A stretch of DNA of 64,000 bases, from assembly GCA_041659285.1 (NCBI GenBank), contig JBAZYO010000007.1, positions 54,188 to 118,187 on the forward strand, in the 5' to 3' direction. The stretch is from Vicinamibacterales bacterium (GTDB taxonomy: Bacteria; Acidobacteriota; Vicinamibacteria; Vicinamibacterales; UBA2999). Under the pieces are notes generated by a model that was given only the letters and a program-made list of their open reading frames with translations, had not been told where the DNA came from and did no database searches. Position numbers and translations under genes: made by a program. Shown here piece after piece: positions 41,845 through 52,088 of the stretch (positions within the stretch are counted from its first letter, which is position 1; every line of letters begins with the position of its first letter).

Positions 41845-43056
41845 CTACATCCTCGCGCGGAGCTCGGTGTCAATCGCGCCCAGGAACTCCTCGGTCGTCA
41901 GGTAGGGGTGGTCCGGCCTGATCAGAATCGCGAGGTCCTTGGTCATGCGGCCAGACTCGACGACGTCGACGCACACCTTCTCGACCTTCTCGGCGAACGC
42001 CACCACGTCGGGCGTGCCGTCGAAGCGGCCGCGATACTGGAGGCCGCGGGTCCACGCGTAGATCGACGCGATCGGGTTGGTGGACGTCGGCTTGCCCTGC
42101 TGGTGCATGCGGTAGTGACGGGTCACGGTGCCGTGCGCGGCCTCGGCCTCCACGGCCTTGCCGTCCGGCGACATCAGCACCGAGGTCATCAGGCCGAGCG
42201 AGCCGTAGCCCTGCGCCACGGTGTCGGACTGGACGTCGCCGTCGTAGTTCTTGCAGGCCCACAGGTAGCCGCCGCTCCACTTCAGGTTCGATGCCACCAT
42301 GTCGTCGATCAGGCGGTGCTCGTAGGTCAGGCCCTGGGCCTCGAACCGCGGCTTGAACTCGGCGTCGTAGACGCGCTGGAAGGTGTTTTTGAACGCGCCG
42401 TCATACACCTTGAGGATGGTGTTCTTGGTGGACAGGTAGACCGGATAGTTCCGGCCCAGCGCGTAGGTGAAGCAGGCGCGCGCGAAGCCCTCGATCGAGG
42501 CATCGAGGTTGAACATGCCCAGGGCAACGCCGCTGCCCTTGGTCTTGATAATCTCGCGCGAGATGGGCTCGCCGCCGCCGTCGGGCGTCCAACTCAGGGT
42601 CAGGGTGCCGGCGCCAGGGAACGTGAAGTCGGTCGCGCGGTAGACGTCGCCGAAGCCGTGGCGGGCGACGACGACCGGCTTGTCCCAGTGTGGCACCAGG
42701 CGCGGCACGTTCTTGCAGATGATCGGCTCGCGGAAGATCGTGCCATCGAGGATGTTGCGGATGGTCCCGTTCGGGGACTTCCACATCTGCTTGAGGCCGA
42801 ACTCCTTGACGCGCGCTTCATCCGGCGTGATGGTCGCGCACTTCACCGCGACCCCGTACTGGCGCGTGGCGTTGGCCGAATCGATCGTGATCTGATCGCC
42901 GGTCTTGTCGCGCGCCTCGATGCCGAGGTCGAAGTACTTCAGGTCGATATCGAGATACGGAAGAATGAGCTGCTCGCGAATCTTCTGCCAGATGATGCGC
43001 GTCATCTCGTCGCCGTCCATTTCGACGACGGGGTTCTTGACCTTGATCTTGGCCAC
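41845..43056 (-). CDS. icd: Isocitrate dehydrogenase, eukaryote-like NADP type
   Basis: A 403-residue TCA-cycle enzyme. VEMDGDEMTRIIWQKIRE, IDSANATRQYGVAVKCATITPDE, KSPNGTIRNILDGTIFREPI (isocitrate loop), IDDMVASNLKWSGGYLWACKNYDGDVQSD (metal ligands) and EAAHGTVTRHYRMHQQGKPTSTNPIASI place it in the homodimeric subfamily II. The GTG at 43056 is the likely start because AAGGAG is eight bases upstream; the ATG at 43071 would place that site inside the gene. It stands alone. Confidence 0.95.
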   Translation of the reverse strand: MAKIKVKNPVVEMDGDEMTRIIWQKIREQLILPYLDIDLKYFDLGIEARDKTGDQITIDSANATRQYGVAVKCATITPDEARVKEFGLKQMWKSPNGTIRNILDGTIFREPIICKNVPRLVPHWDKPVVVARHGFGDVYRATDFTFPGAGTLTLSWTPDGGGEPISREIIKTKGSGVALGMFNLDASIEGFARACFTYALGRNYPVYLSTKNTILKVYDGAFKNTFQRVYDAEFKPRFEAQGLTYEHRLIDDMVASNLKWSGGYLWACKNYDGDVQSDTVAQGYGSLGLMTSVLMSPDGKAVEAEAAHGTVTRHYRMHQQGKPTSTNPIASIYAWTRGLQYRGRFDGTPDVVAFAEKVEKVCVDVVESGRMTKDLAILIRPDHPYLTTEEFLGAIDTELRARM

Positions 43057-43134
43057 CGGGGACTCCTTCAATGAGGGCGTAACAGCGGTATTAGTAAACG
43101 ATAAATGATAGCGCAGGTTGCGGTGCGGGCCCGG

Positions 43135-44640
43135 TCACAGCGTCTTGAGGAAGGCGATCAGCGCGGCGCGGTCGGCGGCCGAGAGTGACAGCCCGAATCG
43201 GTGCCCCTTGACGGCGCGGGTCTTCAGGCCGGTCCCCGTGAAGCCGGTCGGCACGTAGTCGTCGCGGATCCGGCGCGGGTCGAACCAGTCTTCCAGGGTG
43301 GCCACCGACCCGTTGTGCTCGAAGGGACCGCGGTACCACACCCCCTTGAGCGAGGGGATCTTGTAGTAACCCGTGCCCCGGCGCGTGGTCATGGTGAGGG
43401 CGGGATCGGTGCCCACCCGCGCGTCGAGGATGTCGTACTTCGCCAGGTGCTCGGCGGGCGGCGTGAAGCCGTCGGCGGGCACGAGCTTGTTGGCGGTGTA
43501 GAGCGGCGGCGTGTGGCAGCGGGCGCAGCCCGCCGCGGCGAACACCGCCTCGCCGCGGCGCGCGCGGTCATCGCGCGGATTCGGATTGGGCGGCGGCGTC
43601 AGGGAATAGATGAACTGCGCCAGCGCGAAGAGCTGCGCGTCCGAGTAGCGATCGCCCGCGCCGTTGAACTCGCCCTTGCCCGGCGGCGCCAGCGTGCGGC
43701 CATCGGCCGCGGCCGGGACAAAGCCGCCGTAGTTGCCGAGCACGTCCAGCGTCTGGTTCATCGCCGCATAACGCATCACGTCGGCGACGCCGCGGTGCCG
43801 CCCCAGGCCGGTCTTGTCGAGGTAGCGGCGATCGCGCAGGCCAATCAGGTCAGGAATGGCCGGCGGCGCGAACAGGCTCGTCCCCTGACGCACCAGGACG
43901 CCTGGCGGCACGGCCGCCAGCGCCGCCTGGAAGGCAGCGGCTGACATCGACTCCAGGCGCGCCGTGCCGGCGGTGTCCCACGGCGTCCCGACCAGGGTGC
44001 GAAACACCAGTGGCACCACCGGGGGCGGGAGCGACGGGAGCGCGGCGGCAAAGACCGCATCGAACGGGAAGTTGCCCTGCGCGCCCACAATCGCCGCGCC
44101 GTCCGGCATCACCCGCGTGTGGCACATCGCGCACGCCAGGTTGCCGACTTCGACCTTGCCCTTCTCGCGAACCACGTAGCGCGCGAACGGCACCACGCCG
44201 TCCTTCGTGATCGGCATCCGGTGACGCGCATACCACTGCGGATCGCGCACCATGTCCACGGTCACGATCGGCCCGCCGTAATCGATGGGCATCTCGAACA
44301 CCAGCCGTCCGGCCGCGATCCAGTCGGCCTCGCTCCGCAAGGCGGCGGCATCGAACACCCGCGCGGGTGCCGTCGATCGCAACGTCTCGAGGTAGCCGGC
44401 CGGTTCCCGGCCCGGGTGGTAGATTGGATAGCTCTTGTAGAGGGTGCGTTCCGGCAGCGCGTAGTAGTAGTCACGCGACACGTGCGTTGGCGAATTCGCC
44501 GGCGAGGCCAGCGGCAGCTCGTAGTCGTGCAACATGTCGCCGTCCCAGAACGCCGGGATTGCGGCACCGGACTGCGCGGAGAGAACGGTGACCACGCCCG
44601 CCGATAGCACGGCGGCAGTAATCCAGGCGCGAGCTTTCAC
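43135..44640 (-). CDS. Di-haem cytochrome c, exported
   Basis: A 501-residue protein with signal peptide (to about 22). Two haem-binding motifs, CAMCH (about 167) and CARCH (about 359), lie in separate cytochrome c domains. The second domain has the layout of MauG/CcpA-like proteins (GCARCHTPPLYTANKL, IPSLKGVWYRGPFEHNGSVATLEDWFD, LSAADRAALIAFLKTL). It probably works in periplasmic electron transfer or peroxide/oxidase chemistry. It is divergent from the TolB-like gene. Substrate is unknown. Confidence 0.85.
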   Translation of the reverse strand: MKARAWITAAVLSAGVVTVLSAQSGAAIPAFWDGDMLHDYELPLASPANSPTHVSRDYYYALPERTLYKSYPIYHPGREPAGYLETLRSTAPARVFDAAALRSEADWIAAGRLVFEMPIDYGGPIVTVDMVRDPQWYARHRMPITKDGVVPFARYVVREKGKVEVGNLACAMCHTRVMPDGAAIVGAQGNFPFDAVFAAALPSLPPPVVPLVFRTLVGTPWDTAGTARLESMSAAAFQAALAAVPPGVLVRQGTSLFAPPAIPDLIGLRDRRYLDKTGLGRHRGVADVMRYAAMNQTLDVLGNYGGFVPAAADGRTLAPPGKGEFNGAGDRYSDAQLFALAQFIYSLTPPPNPNPRDDRARRGEAVFAAAGCARCHTPPLYTANKLVPADGFTPPAEHLAKYDILDARVGTDPALTMTTRRGTGYYKIPSLKGVWYRGPFEHNGSVATLEDWFDPRRIRDDYVPTGFTGTGLKTRAVKGHRFGLSLSAADRAALIAFLKTL

Positions 44641-44703
44641 AGCGGCGATGCTAGCACGCGGTCAGGCGCGCTTGGCGGCGGCATGAAGAAGAGAAGGCGG
44701 AAA

Positions 44704-44738
44704 AACAGGAGAACAGAAGATTCTTCTGAGCTCCTGTT
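44704..44738. repeat. Palindrome AACAGGAG / CTCCTGTT
   Basis: AACAGGAGAACAGAAGA pairs with TTCTGAGCTCCTGTT over most of its length, in the divergent region between the cytochrome c and TolB-like genes. It is similar to the element at 35916-35945. Confidence 0.6.
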
Positions 44739-44766
44739 GAGCTTCAGTTCCGGGCTACGCTCAGAC

Positions 44767-45729
44767 ATGGGACTCACGCTCGCCAGGGTCGTCGCGCTGG
44801 GGCTGGTGCTCGCCGCCTCCACGGTCACGGGCCAGTCGCCGGCCACTCCGCGGATCGTGACGCCGTTTCCCACGGGGCTGTCCGGAACGCTGGCCTTCCA
44901 GTCCGACCTGGCGGGACCGGACAACCCGCAGGGCCGCACGCGCCTCTACACCCTGGACCTGGCGACCGGATCGATCGCGGCGATCACGCGCGGCCGCGAT
45001 CATCGCGACGAAAACCCGCGCTGGTCGCCGGACGGCACGCGCCTCGCTTTCAAATCCAACCGCGGCACCAACAACTACGACCTCTACGTGATGGACGCGA
45101 ACGGCGGCAACGTGGTCCGCCTGACGGACCATCCCGCCAACGACCAGGACCCGGCGTGGATGCCGGACGGGCAGAGCCTGATCTTCACTTCGGAACGGGA
45201 CAGCCGCGGCGACCTGTATCGCGTGTGGCTCAGCGATCGCCGGGTGGAGCGCCTCACCCGCAGCTTCGTCGGCCGCGCGATCATGCCCAACGTGTCGCCA
45301 GACGGCCGCTCGATTGCGTTTGCGGCGCAGACGCTCGAGCGCCTGAATTTCTGGGATTTCCAGATCCACGTGCTCGACCTCGTCACCGGCCGGAGCCGTG
45401 CCCTCGACAACAGCGGCGGCGCCTGCTGGCCCACGTGGTCGCCGGACGGCCAATCGATCGCCAGCGTGTTGCTCGCCACCGAGCCCTCCACCATCCAGGT
45501 GCGCCGCGCCGACGGCGGCGGGGCGCGGACCGTGCGCGGCGACGTGTCACGCTGGCACTACTACCCCGAATGGTCGCGCGACGGCCGCCTGCTGGTCATC
45601 TCGGTCAGCCCCGCCCACCACGACGGCGAAGACTGGGACCTCGCGGTGGTGGCGCCTGACGACTCGCGTCCCTACCAGCGCCTGACCACCGGCCCCGGCA
45701 ACGACCGGTTACCGGACTGGAAACCGTAA
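44767..45729 (+). CDS. TolB-like WD40/PD40 beta-propeller protein, exported
   Basis: A 320-residue protein: signal peptide (to about 28), then a six-bladed PD40 propeller with repeated WSPDGTRLAFKSN, WMPDGQSLIFTSERD, VSPDGRSIAFAAQ, WSPDGQSIASV and WSRDGRLLVISV blades. Such exported TolB-like proteins bind partners or ligands; no enzymatic domain is attached. A longer frame back to 44683 runs through a palindromic repeat and is not used. Confidence 0.85.
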   Translation: MGLTLARVVALGLVLAASTVTGQSPATPRIVTPFPTGLSGTLAFQSDLAGPDNPQGRTRLYTLDLATGSIAAITRGRDHRDENPRWSPDGTRLAFKSNRGTNNYDLYVMDANGGNVVRLTDHPANDQDPAWMPDGQSLIFTSERDSRGDLYRVWLSDRRVERLTRSFVGRAIMPNVSPDGRSIAFAAQTLERLNFWDFQIHVLDLVTGRSRALDNSGGACWPTWSPDGQSIASVLLATEPSTIQVRRADGGGARTVRGDVSRWHYYPEWSRDGRLLVISVSPAHHDGEDWDLAVVAPDDSRPYQRLTTGPGNDRLPDWKP

Positions 45730-45733
45730 AACG

Positions 45734-45778
45734 GAACCTGCTTCTTTTTTTCGGTTTTCGTAAATCTGAAGCAGGTTC
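45734..45778. terminator. Inverted repeat with T-rich loop after the TolB-like gene
   Basis: GAACCTGCTTC (45734-45744) and GAAGCAGGTTC (45768-45778) form an 11-bp perfect stem. The 23-nt loop begins with seven T, and the element starts five bases after the stop codon. Confidence 0.6.
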
Positions 45779-45794
45779 ATTTACAATCCGAGCC

Positions 45795-47361
45795 GTGACT
45801 CGCCTCACCGTTGTGTGGGCCCTCGTTGGCGGCCTCGTGCTGGCCGGCTGCTCCCCAACCCAGACAGCCCAAGCCACCGATCGCCTGACGCCGTGCACCG
45901 GCGACGACACGCCGGTGGACGCCTACTGCGGCGCCCTCAAGGTCTTCGAGAACCGCGCCACAGGCAGGGCCGCCAGATCGACCTGAACATCGTCGTGCTG
46001 CCGGCCCTGAGGGCCGATGCCAAGGCCGACCCGCTGTTCTTCCTCGCCGGCGGTCCCGGACAGGGCGCCGCGAAGATGGCCAAGATCGTGCGCGAGCTGT
46101 ACCGGCGCGTGCAGACCGACCGCGACATCGTGCTCGTCGATCAGCGCGGCACCGGCCGGTCGAATCCGCTCAATTGCGAGTCCAAGGACGATTCGCTCGC
46201 GGCCGTCACTGAATCACAGGACTCGATCATGGCCCGTCTCAAGGCGTGCCTGGCCGGCTACGACGCCGACCTCACGCAGTACACGACGGACATCGCCATG
46301 GACGACCTCGACGACGTCCGCGCGTTTCTCGGCTACGACCAGATCAACATCTACGGCGGCTCGTACGGCACGCGCGCCGGCCTCGTCTACCTGCGCCGGC
46401 ACGGCGGCCACGTCCGGGCCGCGGTGCTCGACGGCGTCGCGCCGACCAACATGCGCCTCCCCCTGTTTTTCCCGCGCGACTCGGAGCGCGCCTTCGGCCT
46501 GCTGGTGAAAGACTGCGAGGCCGACGCCGGCTGCCGGGCGGCCTACCCCAACCTCGGCGACCGCTTCCGCGCGCTGATGGCGCGCCTGCAGAAGGATCCG
46601 CCGCTGGTGAACGTCACGCACCCGCGCACCGGGGATCGCGGCAGCATCCGGATCGAGGCGCGGCTGCTCGCCAACGTCGTCGTGTCGACGCTGTATTCGC
46701 CGATCGCCTCGGCCCTCGTGCCGGCCATCATCACGCGCGCCGAACAGGGCGACTTCCAAGGCATGCTCGCGCTCGCCGCCCTGGGCGATTCCGGCGGCGA
46801 CACCAACATGAGCGTGGGCATGCAACTGTCGGTGATTTGCGCGGAAGACGCGCCGCGGATTTCGGCCGACGACGCGGCGACAGAAACCGCCGGCACCCTG
46901 TTCGGGGAATACGTGATGCGCACGCAGCAGGACGCCTGCACCTTCTGGCCGCGCGGCGCGGTGGACGCGTCGTACTACGAGCCGGTCACATCCGCCATCC
47001 CCACCCTGGTCCTGTCGGGCGAGATCGATCCGGTGACGCCGCCGGTGTGGGGCGCCGAGACCGCCAGCCACCTCTCGGCGTCGAAGCACGTCATCATGCC
47101 GGGCACCGGCCACACCGCCGGCGGCACCGGCTGCGGCCTCCGCATCATTAAGAACTTCATCGACGCCGGCACCACGGACGGCCTCGACACCGCGTGCGCC
47201 GAGGCAGTGCGCCGGCCGCCGTTCTTTTTGACACCGGCGGGTCCCGACCCCGGCGCCGGCGCCAACTTGTCGCGCCGAAGCCCGACCGCGGCTACCCAGA
47301 AGGGCGAAGGCGGACACCTGTCTCGCCGAAGCCCAATCGGAGCGCAGAAGGGCGAAGGCGG

Positions 47362-47365
<4 letters not shown>
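45795..47365 (+). CDS. TAP-like alpha/beta hydrolase (tripeptidyl aminopeptidase type), frameshifted
   Basis: The N-terminus lies in one frame from GTG 45795 (lipoprotein signal WALVGGLVLAGC, then YCGALKVFENRATG) and stops at 45986. The rest lies in the -1 frame from RQIDLNIVVLPAL. Restoring one base in the string GGCAGGGCCGC near 45963-45973 joins them. The catalytic part is intact: oxyanion loop FLAGGPGQGA, nucleophile IYGGSYGTRAG, aspartate SGEIDPVTPP, histidine PGTGHTAGG, with the TAP C-terminal domain. The last 30-odd residues are encoded by two tandem repeats. It overlaps the ABC ATPase gene (ATGA). Genuine mutation and sequencing error cannot be separated. Confidence 0.75.
47266..47362 (+). 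repeat. Two tandem copies of a CGAAGCCC...AGGGCGAAGGCGG element
   Basis: TCGCGCCGAAGCCC...AGAAGGGCGAAGGCGG and TCTCGCCGAAGCCC...AGAAGGGCGAAGGCGG follow each other in about 50-bp units. They form the 3' end of the hydrolase gene and end exactly at the ATG of the next gene; the second copy supplies the purine-rich ribosome site GAAGGCGG. Confidence 0.75.
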
Positions 47366-48092
<727 letters not shown>

Positions 48093-48096
<4 letters not shown>

Positions 48097-49277
48097 CGGC
48101 GTCGGCGATGACCCAGGCGCTGGTCGTGTTCCGCAAGGAACTGAAGGACTGGTCGCGCGACCGCCGCTCCATCCTGACGGCCGTGATCGGCACGCTGATG
48201 GGCCCGCTCATTGTCGCCTTCATGTTCAACACGCTCGCCAGCCGCCAGCGGCAGGTCGAGGACGTGTCCATCCCGGTGGTGGGCGCCGAGCACGCGCCCG
48301 CCCTGGTGGATTGGCTGAAGCAGCAGCCCGGCATCACGATTACCAGAGGCCCCGCCGATCCCCAAGAAGCGGTGCGCGAGCGGCGCGAAGACGTCGTGGT
48401 GGTGATCCCGAAAGACTTCGCGGAGAAGTTCAAGGCGTCGAAGCCGGCGGTGATTCGCCTGGTCGCCGACACCTCGAGCCAGACCACGCGGCCCAAGCTG
48501 CAGCGGGTGCGGAGCCTGTTCCAGCGCTACGGCGGGGAAATCGGCAGCCTGCGCCTGGTCGCGCGCGGGGTCAGCCCGGTGGTGGGGACACCGCTGCAGC
48601 TCGAAGAGGTCGAGGTGTCGAGCGCCCAGCAACGGGCGGCGCAGATCCTGAGCTTCATTCCGCTGTTCATCATGATGGCGGCGTTCATGGGCGCCATGCA
48701 GATCTCCACGGACTCGACCGCCGGCGAGCGCGAGCGCGGATCGCTCGAGGCCCTGCTGGTGAACCCGGCGCCGCGCGGAGCGCTGGCGGCGGGCAAATGG
48801 CTGGCCGGCACCGCCACCGCCATGGCCAGCGTGATTCTGTCGGGCGCGCTGCTGCTCGCCATCTTCCAGTCCATCCCGCTGCAGGACCTCGGGCTGCGGT
48901 TCCGTCTCGGGCCGCAGGAGCTGATCGGCACGCTCGTCACGGTGTTGCCGCTGTGCCCGTTCATCGTCGCGCTGCAGATGTACCTCGCCACCTTCGCCAA
49001 GTCGTTCAAGGAAGCGCAGAGCTACTTGAGCCTGCTGATGATGGTGCAGATGGTGCCGGGCTTCGTGGCGACGATGTACCCGGTCTCGAGCAAGACGTGG
49101 ATGTACTTCGTGCCATGGGTCGGCCAGCAGGCGCTGCTTACCGACGTGCTCGGCGGCAAGTCGCCGTCGCTGCTGTTCTTCGCGACCGCCGCCCTGCTCA
49201 ACGTGGCGTTGGCAATGGTGGCGGTGAAGGCGACGACCGGCCTCCTCCACCGCGAGAAGATTATCTTTGGGAGATAG
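48093..49277 (+). CDS. natB: ABC-2 type permease, NatB-like
   Basis: A 394-residue membrane protein. One transmembrane segment at about 28-48, a large extracytoplasmic domain (about 50-185), and a cluster of five transmembrane segments (about 195-385) with the typical GERERGSLEALLVNPAPRGALAAGKWLAG motif. It is the partner of the NatA-like ATPase, with which it overlaps by four bases. The upstream peptidase is probably co-expressed, an arrangement seen in other Acidobacteria and gammaproteobacteria. Confidence 0.9.
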
Positions 49278-49286
49278 CGGGAGAAC

Positions 49287-49315
49287 GTAAGGCACCCCGC
49301 GCAGGGGTGCCTTAC
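49287..49315. terminator. Palindrome GTAAGGCACCCC / GGGGTGCCTTAC
   Basis: Perfect 12-bp arms (49287-49298, 49304-49315) around a five-base loop lie between the convergent natB-like gene and the gene ending at 49335. It belongs with the element at 56949-56977 (GTAGGGCACCCC). Confidence 0.7.
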
Positions 49316-49334
49316 CTGAGTGCCCTACCGGGTT

Positions 49335-50441
49335 CTACTTCACGTTGACGACGACGTGGATGGTGGTCCAGCAGCATTGATCGCCGCCGCCGCCGTCGCC
49401 GGAGCTGTCGTTGACCTGCGCCCGCAGCCAGTAGGTGCCCGGCGCGCTGAAGGTCGCGGTGGTCCTGGCCTCGACGAACTTCCTGGCGTCGCCGCCGTTT
49501 TCGAGGGCGAGGGTCTGGTCGGCAATCTTGACCGTGCCGGGACCGCGGTACTTCTTCCACAACACGCGGAAGTCACCGCGGCGTTCGCGCGCGGCGGCGC
49601 CACCACCACCGCCGGGGGCGGCACCGCCGCTAATCACCCGTCCGCCGATGATGGCGGGCGGCGGCTCGGTGGCGCCACTGGGACGCGCCGCGGGCTCTCG
49701 CCCGGCCGCGGCGCCGCCGGGCGGCGTCGACTCGAACACGGTGGTCGGCGGCTGATCGGCGGCCCACGCGGTCAGCGTCACCGGCTGGCCGACCGCGCCC
49801 GACAGCGTCTGCACGAAGCGTTCACGGGGCGGCCCCATGTATTCAGGTCCGGCCTCAGCCACCTTGATCCGCGGCGGCTCGTTGCCGTTCGCCGTGTTCT
49901 TGAAGAAGTCGATCCAGTACGGCGGGTTGGTCCAGAACGAGACCGTGGAGGTGTGGCCGTTCGCGGTCAGCGTCCAGGTGAGGCGCTTGGTGCCGAGGTC
50001 CTTGGGCACCGGGATGGCGAACACGCCGTATTGCCGGCCGGGGTGGAAGTGCGTCGGCTGGCCGAAGTCGGGGCCGCCCGGTTCGATCCGGTTGTCGGGA
50101 CCGATCGGAATGTCGAGCGACTGATCCTTGTTGCGATTGAAGTAGCCGAGCAGAAGCACGGACGAGCCGTCCTTGATCGGGCCCCAGCCTTCGAAGGCGG
50201 GATAGAGGGCTTCGCCCGAGCCACCGAGCGGTTCGGCCAGCACACCCTGCGGCGGGGTGCGAACCTGCGCCACCTCCGCCAAGGCCACGGTGCCCAAGCC
50301 TGCGCCACTGATCACGAAGCTGGCCGCGGCCACGGCGGTTGCCATGGCCACCTTTCGACTCGCGCGCGCAAGCGCGCGCGCTCGCTCAAGGTGGCCCTGA
50401 GCTTGTCGAAGGGCCACGGTCGAGAAACGGTTCATGCGCAT
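49335..50441 (-). CDS. Exported protein of unknown function, partner of the cytochrome/PHM protein
   Basis: A 368-residue protein. The N-terminus is odd: residues about 10-29 are encoded by a palindromic repeat (ALRQAQGHLERARALARAS), after which comes a hydrophobic segment (about 33-54) that can serve as signal or anchor. The mature part is beta-rich with FNRNKDQSLDIPIGPDNRIEPGG, a QPTHFHPGRQYGVFAIPVP block, a long Gly/Pro/Ala linker (about 235-283) and a C-terminal Ig-like stretch ending in WTTIHVVVNV. It starts just after the stop of the cytochrome/PHM gene, so the two form an operon. No family is recognised. Confidence 0.72.
   Translation of the reverse strand: MRMNRFSTVALRQAQGHLERARALARASRKVAMATAVAAASFVISGAGLGTVALAEVAQVRTPPQGVLAEPLGGSGEALYPAFEGWGPIKDGSSVLLLGYFNRNKDQSLDIPIGPDNRIEPGGPDFGQPTHFHPGRQYGVFAIPVPKDLGTKRLTWTLTANGHTSTVSFWTNPPYWIDFFKNTANGNEPPRIKVAEAGPEYMGPPRERFVQTLSGAVGQPVTLTAWAADQPPTTVFESTPPGGAAAGREPAARPSGATEPPPAIIGGRVISGGAAPGGGGGAAARERRGDFRVLWKKYRGPGTVKIADQTLALENGGDARKFVEARTTATFSAPGTYWLRAQVNDSSGDGGGGDQCCWTTIHVVVNVK
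50391..50416. repeat. GTGGCCCTGAGC / CTTCGAC-type palindrome in coding sequence
   Basis: CCCTGAGCTTGTCGAAGGG at 50395-50413, extended by GTGG/CCAC flanks. It is the inverse orientation of the element at 8769. An alternating CG palindrome lies beside it at about 50360-50382. Both encode the Arg/Ala-rich start of the protein. Confidence 0.8.
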
Positions 50442-50445
50442 CAAC

Positions 50446-51825
50446 TTACTGCTGCCGCTGGGCGGCGGTGGTCAGCCCGAGCTGCTGCCGGCGCGTGGCG
50501 ATTTCGGCGCGGTAGTCCGCGTCCGCCATGTAGGTGACGTTGACCCAGGCGTGGGCCATTTCGTCCACTGTGCGATCGCCGTAACCCACCCAGACGTTCG
50601 CATCGGGGTTCGACTTGTTGCCGGCCGTGTTGTCGTGCCAGGCGGTGATCTTGAGGATCGTCCCCTTGGGCAGCAGCGGCGCGGCGGTGTCGGCATACAC
50701 GTAGGTGTTGTGCCAGTTGAAGTTGAAGTCGGCGACGTGGCTGAGAACCTGGATCTGCCCATTCGGCAGAATCGCTTCCATCGACATCGCCTTGCCGCGC
50801 AGGTGCATGTGCGGTTGGAAGCTTTCGACGCGGCCGTTCTCGCGCATCAGGAAGTAGCCCTCAGTGGCCTTGACCGTATTGGGCGGAATATCGACTGCCG
50901 AACCAAGCGCGGACCCGCCGCCACCATTGGTGGCGCCCATGAGGTGCAGCACCTGGCGGAACTTGGGCTCCTGGCCCTTCGGGTAGAAGTAGATGCCGAG
51001 TTCGACCTGATCGGTGATGTCTTCGCCACCGTTCGAGTAGTGGATGTCCCACACGATCTTCGAGCCGGGCAGCATCAGCTTGCCGCTGCCGGGGCGCATC
51101 ATCTCGCCCTGCTTGCCGACCGCCCACTCCATGAACGTGCCCGGAAGCGGGTTGCCGGAGGCGTCGAGCGGATTGGCGGCGAGCTCGTCGGTCTCCTTCT
51201 GCTGGAGGCGCGCGATGGCGTGATGGGTGATCTTGCGGCCCTTTACGGTGCCGGGACGAATCTCGATGGCGCGCACCCAGCGCGGCTCGGTGACGCCGGT
51301 CTCGACCACCGGCTTCCACCACGCGTCGTTCTGCCCCGCCTTCTGCGTCCAGGGCAGCGACCTGATGACCATGTCCGGTTCGGTCTGGCCGAACTGCTTG
51401 GCGAAGTTCCAGCCCTGCTCGGTCGGCCACTTGACGGCAGGCGGCATGTCCTTCGGGTCGCCCTTCGGCGCGCCGGCGTCGACCCACTTCGCGATGGTGT
51501 CGATTTCCTTGTCGCTGAGCGAGCGGTCGTTCTGGAATTCCTGGATGCCGATGGTCTTGTCGATGTGCCAGGGCGGCATCTGCTGGGACTGCACGCGATT
51601 CTTGATCGAGCGCGCCCACGGCCGTGACTCTTCGAACGTGACGAGCGACATCGGCGCGATCGAGTCGGGCCGGTGGCAGGCCTCGCACTTGTTCTGGAAG
51701 ATCGGTGCGATGTCTTTCGTGAAGGTGAGCCCGGTGGCCGTTTGCGCACCGGCCGCAGCGGGCGCAACCACGCCAATGACGGCGACCGCCGCCAGAATTC
51801 CGAGTGGCTTCAACATCGTGCTCAT
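50446..51825 (-). CDS. Cytochrome c fused to a PHM-like copper monooxygenase-type domain
   Basis: A 459-residue exported protein. The signal peptide (1-27) is followed by a cytochrome c domain with CEACH (about 48) and distal MPPWH. A region of about 180-440 resembles type II copper ascorbate-dependent monooxygenases: ITHHAIARL, WDIHYSNGGEDITDQVELGIYF, FQPHMHLRGKAM, ITAWHDNTAGNKSNPD, MAHAWVNVTYM. These contain the His-Met copper ligand pattern. It could couple electron delivery to substrate oxidation in the periplasm; the substrate is unknown. It is divergent from the molybdenum hydroxylase operon. Confidence 0.82.
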   Translation of the reverse strand: MSTMLKPLGILAAVAVIGVVAPAAAGAQTATGLTFTKDIAPIFQNKCEACHRPDSIAPMSLVTFEESRPWARSIKNRVQSQQMPPWHIDKTIGIQEFQNDRSLSDKEIDTIAKWVDAGAPKGDPKDMPPAVKWPTEQGWNFAKQFGQTEPDMVIRSLPWTQKAGQNDAWWKPVVETGVTEPRWVRAIEIRPGTVKGRKITHHAIARLQQKETDELAANPLDASGNPLPGTFMEWAVGKQGEMMRPGSGKLMLPGSKIVWDIHYSNGGEDITDQVELGIYFYPKGQEPKFRQVLHLMGATNGGGGSALGSAVDIPPNTVKATEGYFLMRENGRVESFQPHMHLRGKAMSMEAILPNGQIQVLSHVADFNFNWHNTYVYADTAAPLLPKGTILKITAWHDNTAGNKSNPDANVWVGYGDRTVDEMAHAWVNVTYMADADYRAEIATRRQQLGLTTAAQRQQ

Positions 51826-51902
51826 CTCAGCTCCTTTTCGTTCACCGAAAGGCTCAGCTAGAGAGTCCGGCCGGCGACCGCCGGGAAATATAGCAGAAAC
51901 CG

Positions 51903-51929
51903 GGATGATTGGGTGATTGTGGGGTGATT
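51903..51929. repeat. GGATGATTGGGTGATT tandem tract
   Basis: Degenerate copies of GGTGATTG (GGATGATTGGGTGATTGTGG, then GGTGATTG) run directly into the long palindrome at 51930. It is the same flavour as the tract at 41411-41450. Confidence 0.5.
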
Positions 51930-52046
51930 GGGGTCAGGTCAAGAAAATCACAGTTTGGGATGATTGGGGACAGGTGCGCCAGCTGAACACCGGCAGCGAG
52001 ACCTGCCCCCAATCATCCCAAACTGTGATTTTCTTGACCTGACCCC
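51930..52046. repeat. 46-bp inverted repeat in the divergent intergenic region
   Basis: Arm 51930-51975 (beginning GGGGTCAGGTCAAG) matches the complement of 52001-52046 (ending CTTGACCTGACCCC) with a single mismatch; the loop is 25 nt. This is the longest palindrome in the window. It sits between the starts of the cytochrome/PHM gene and the iron-sulphur subunit gene, so it would block or insulate promoters. Confidence 0.85.
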
Positions 52047-52088
52047 TGTACACACTCGCCACGCGGGTCTCGTATGCTGTGGGTAGTT

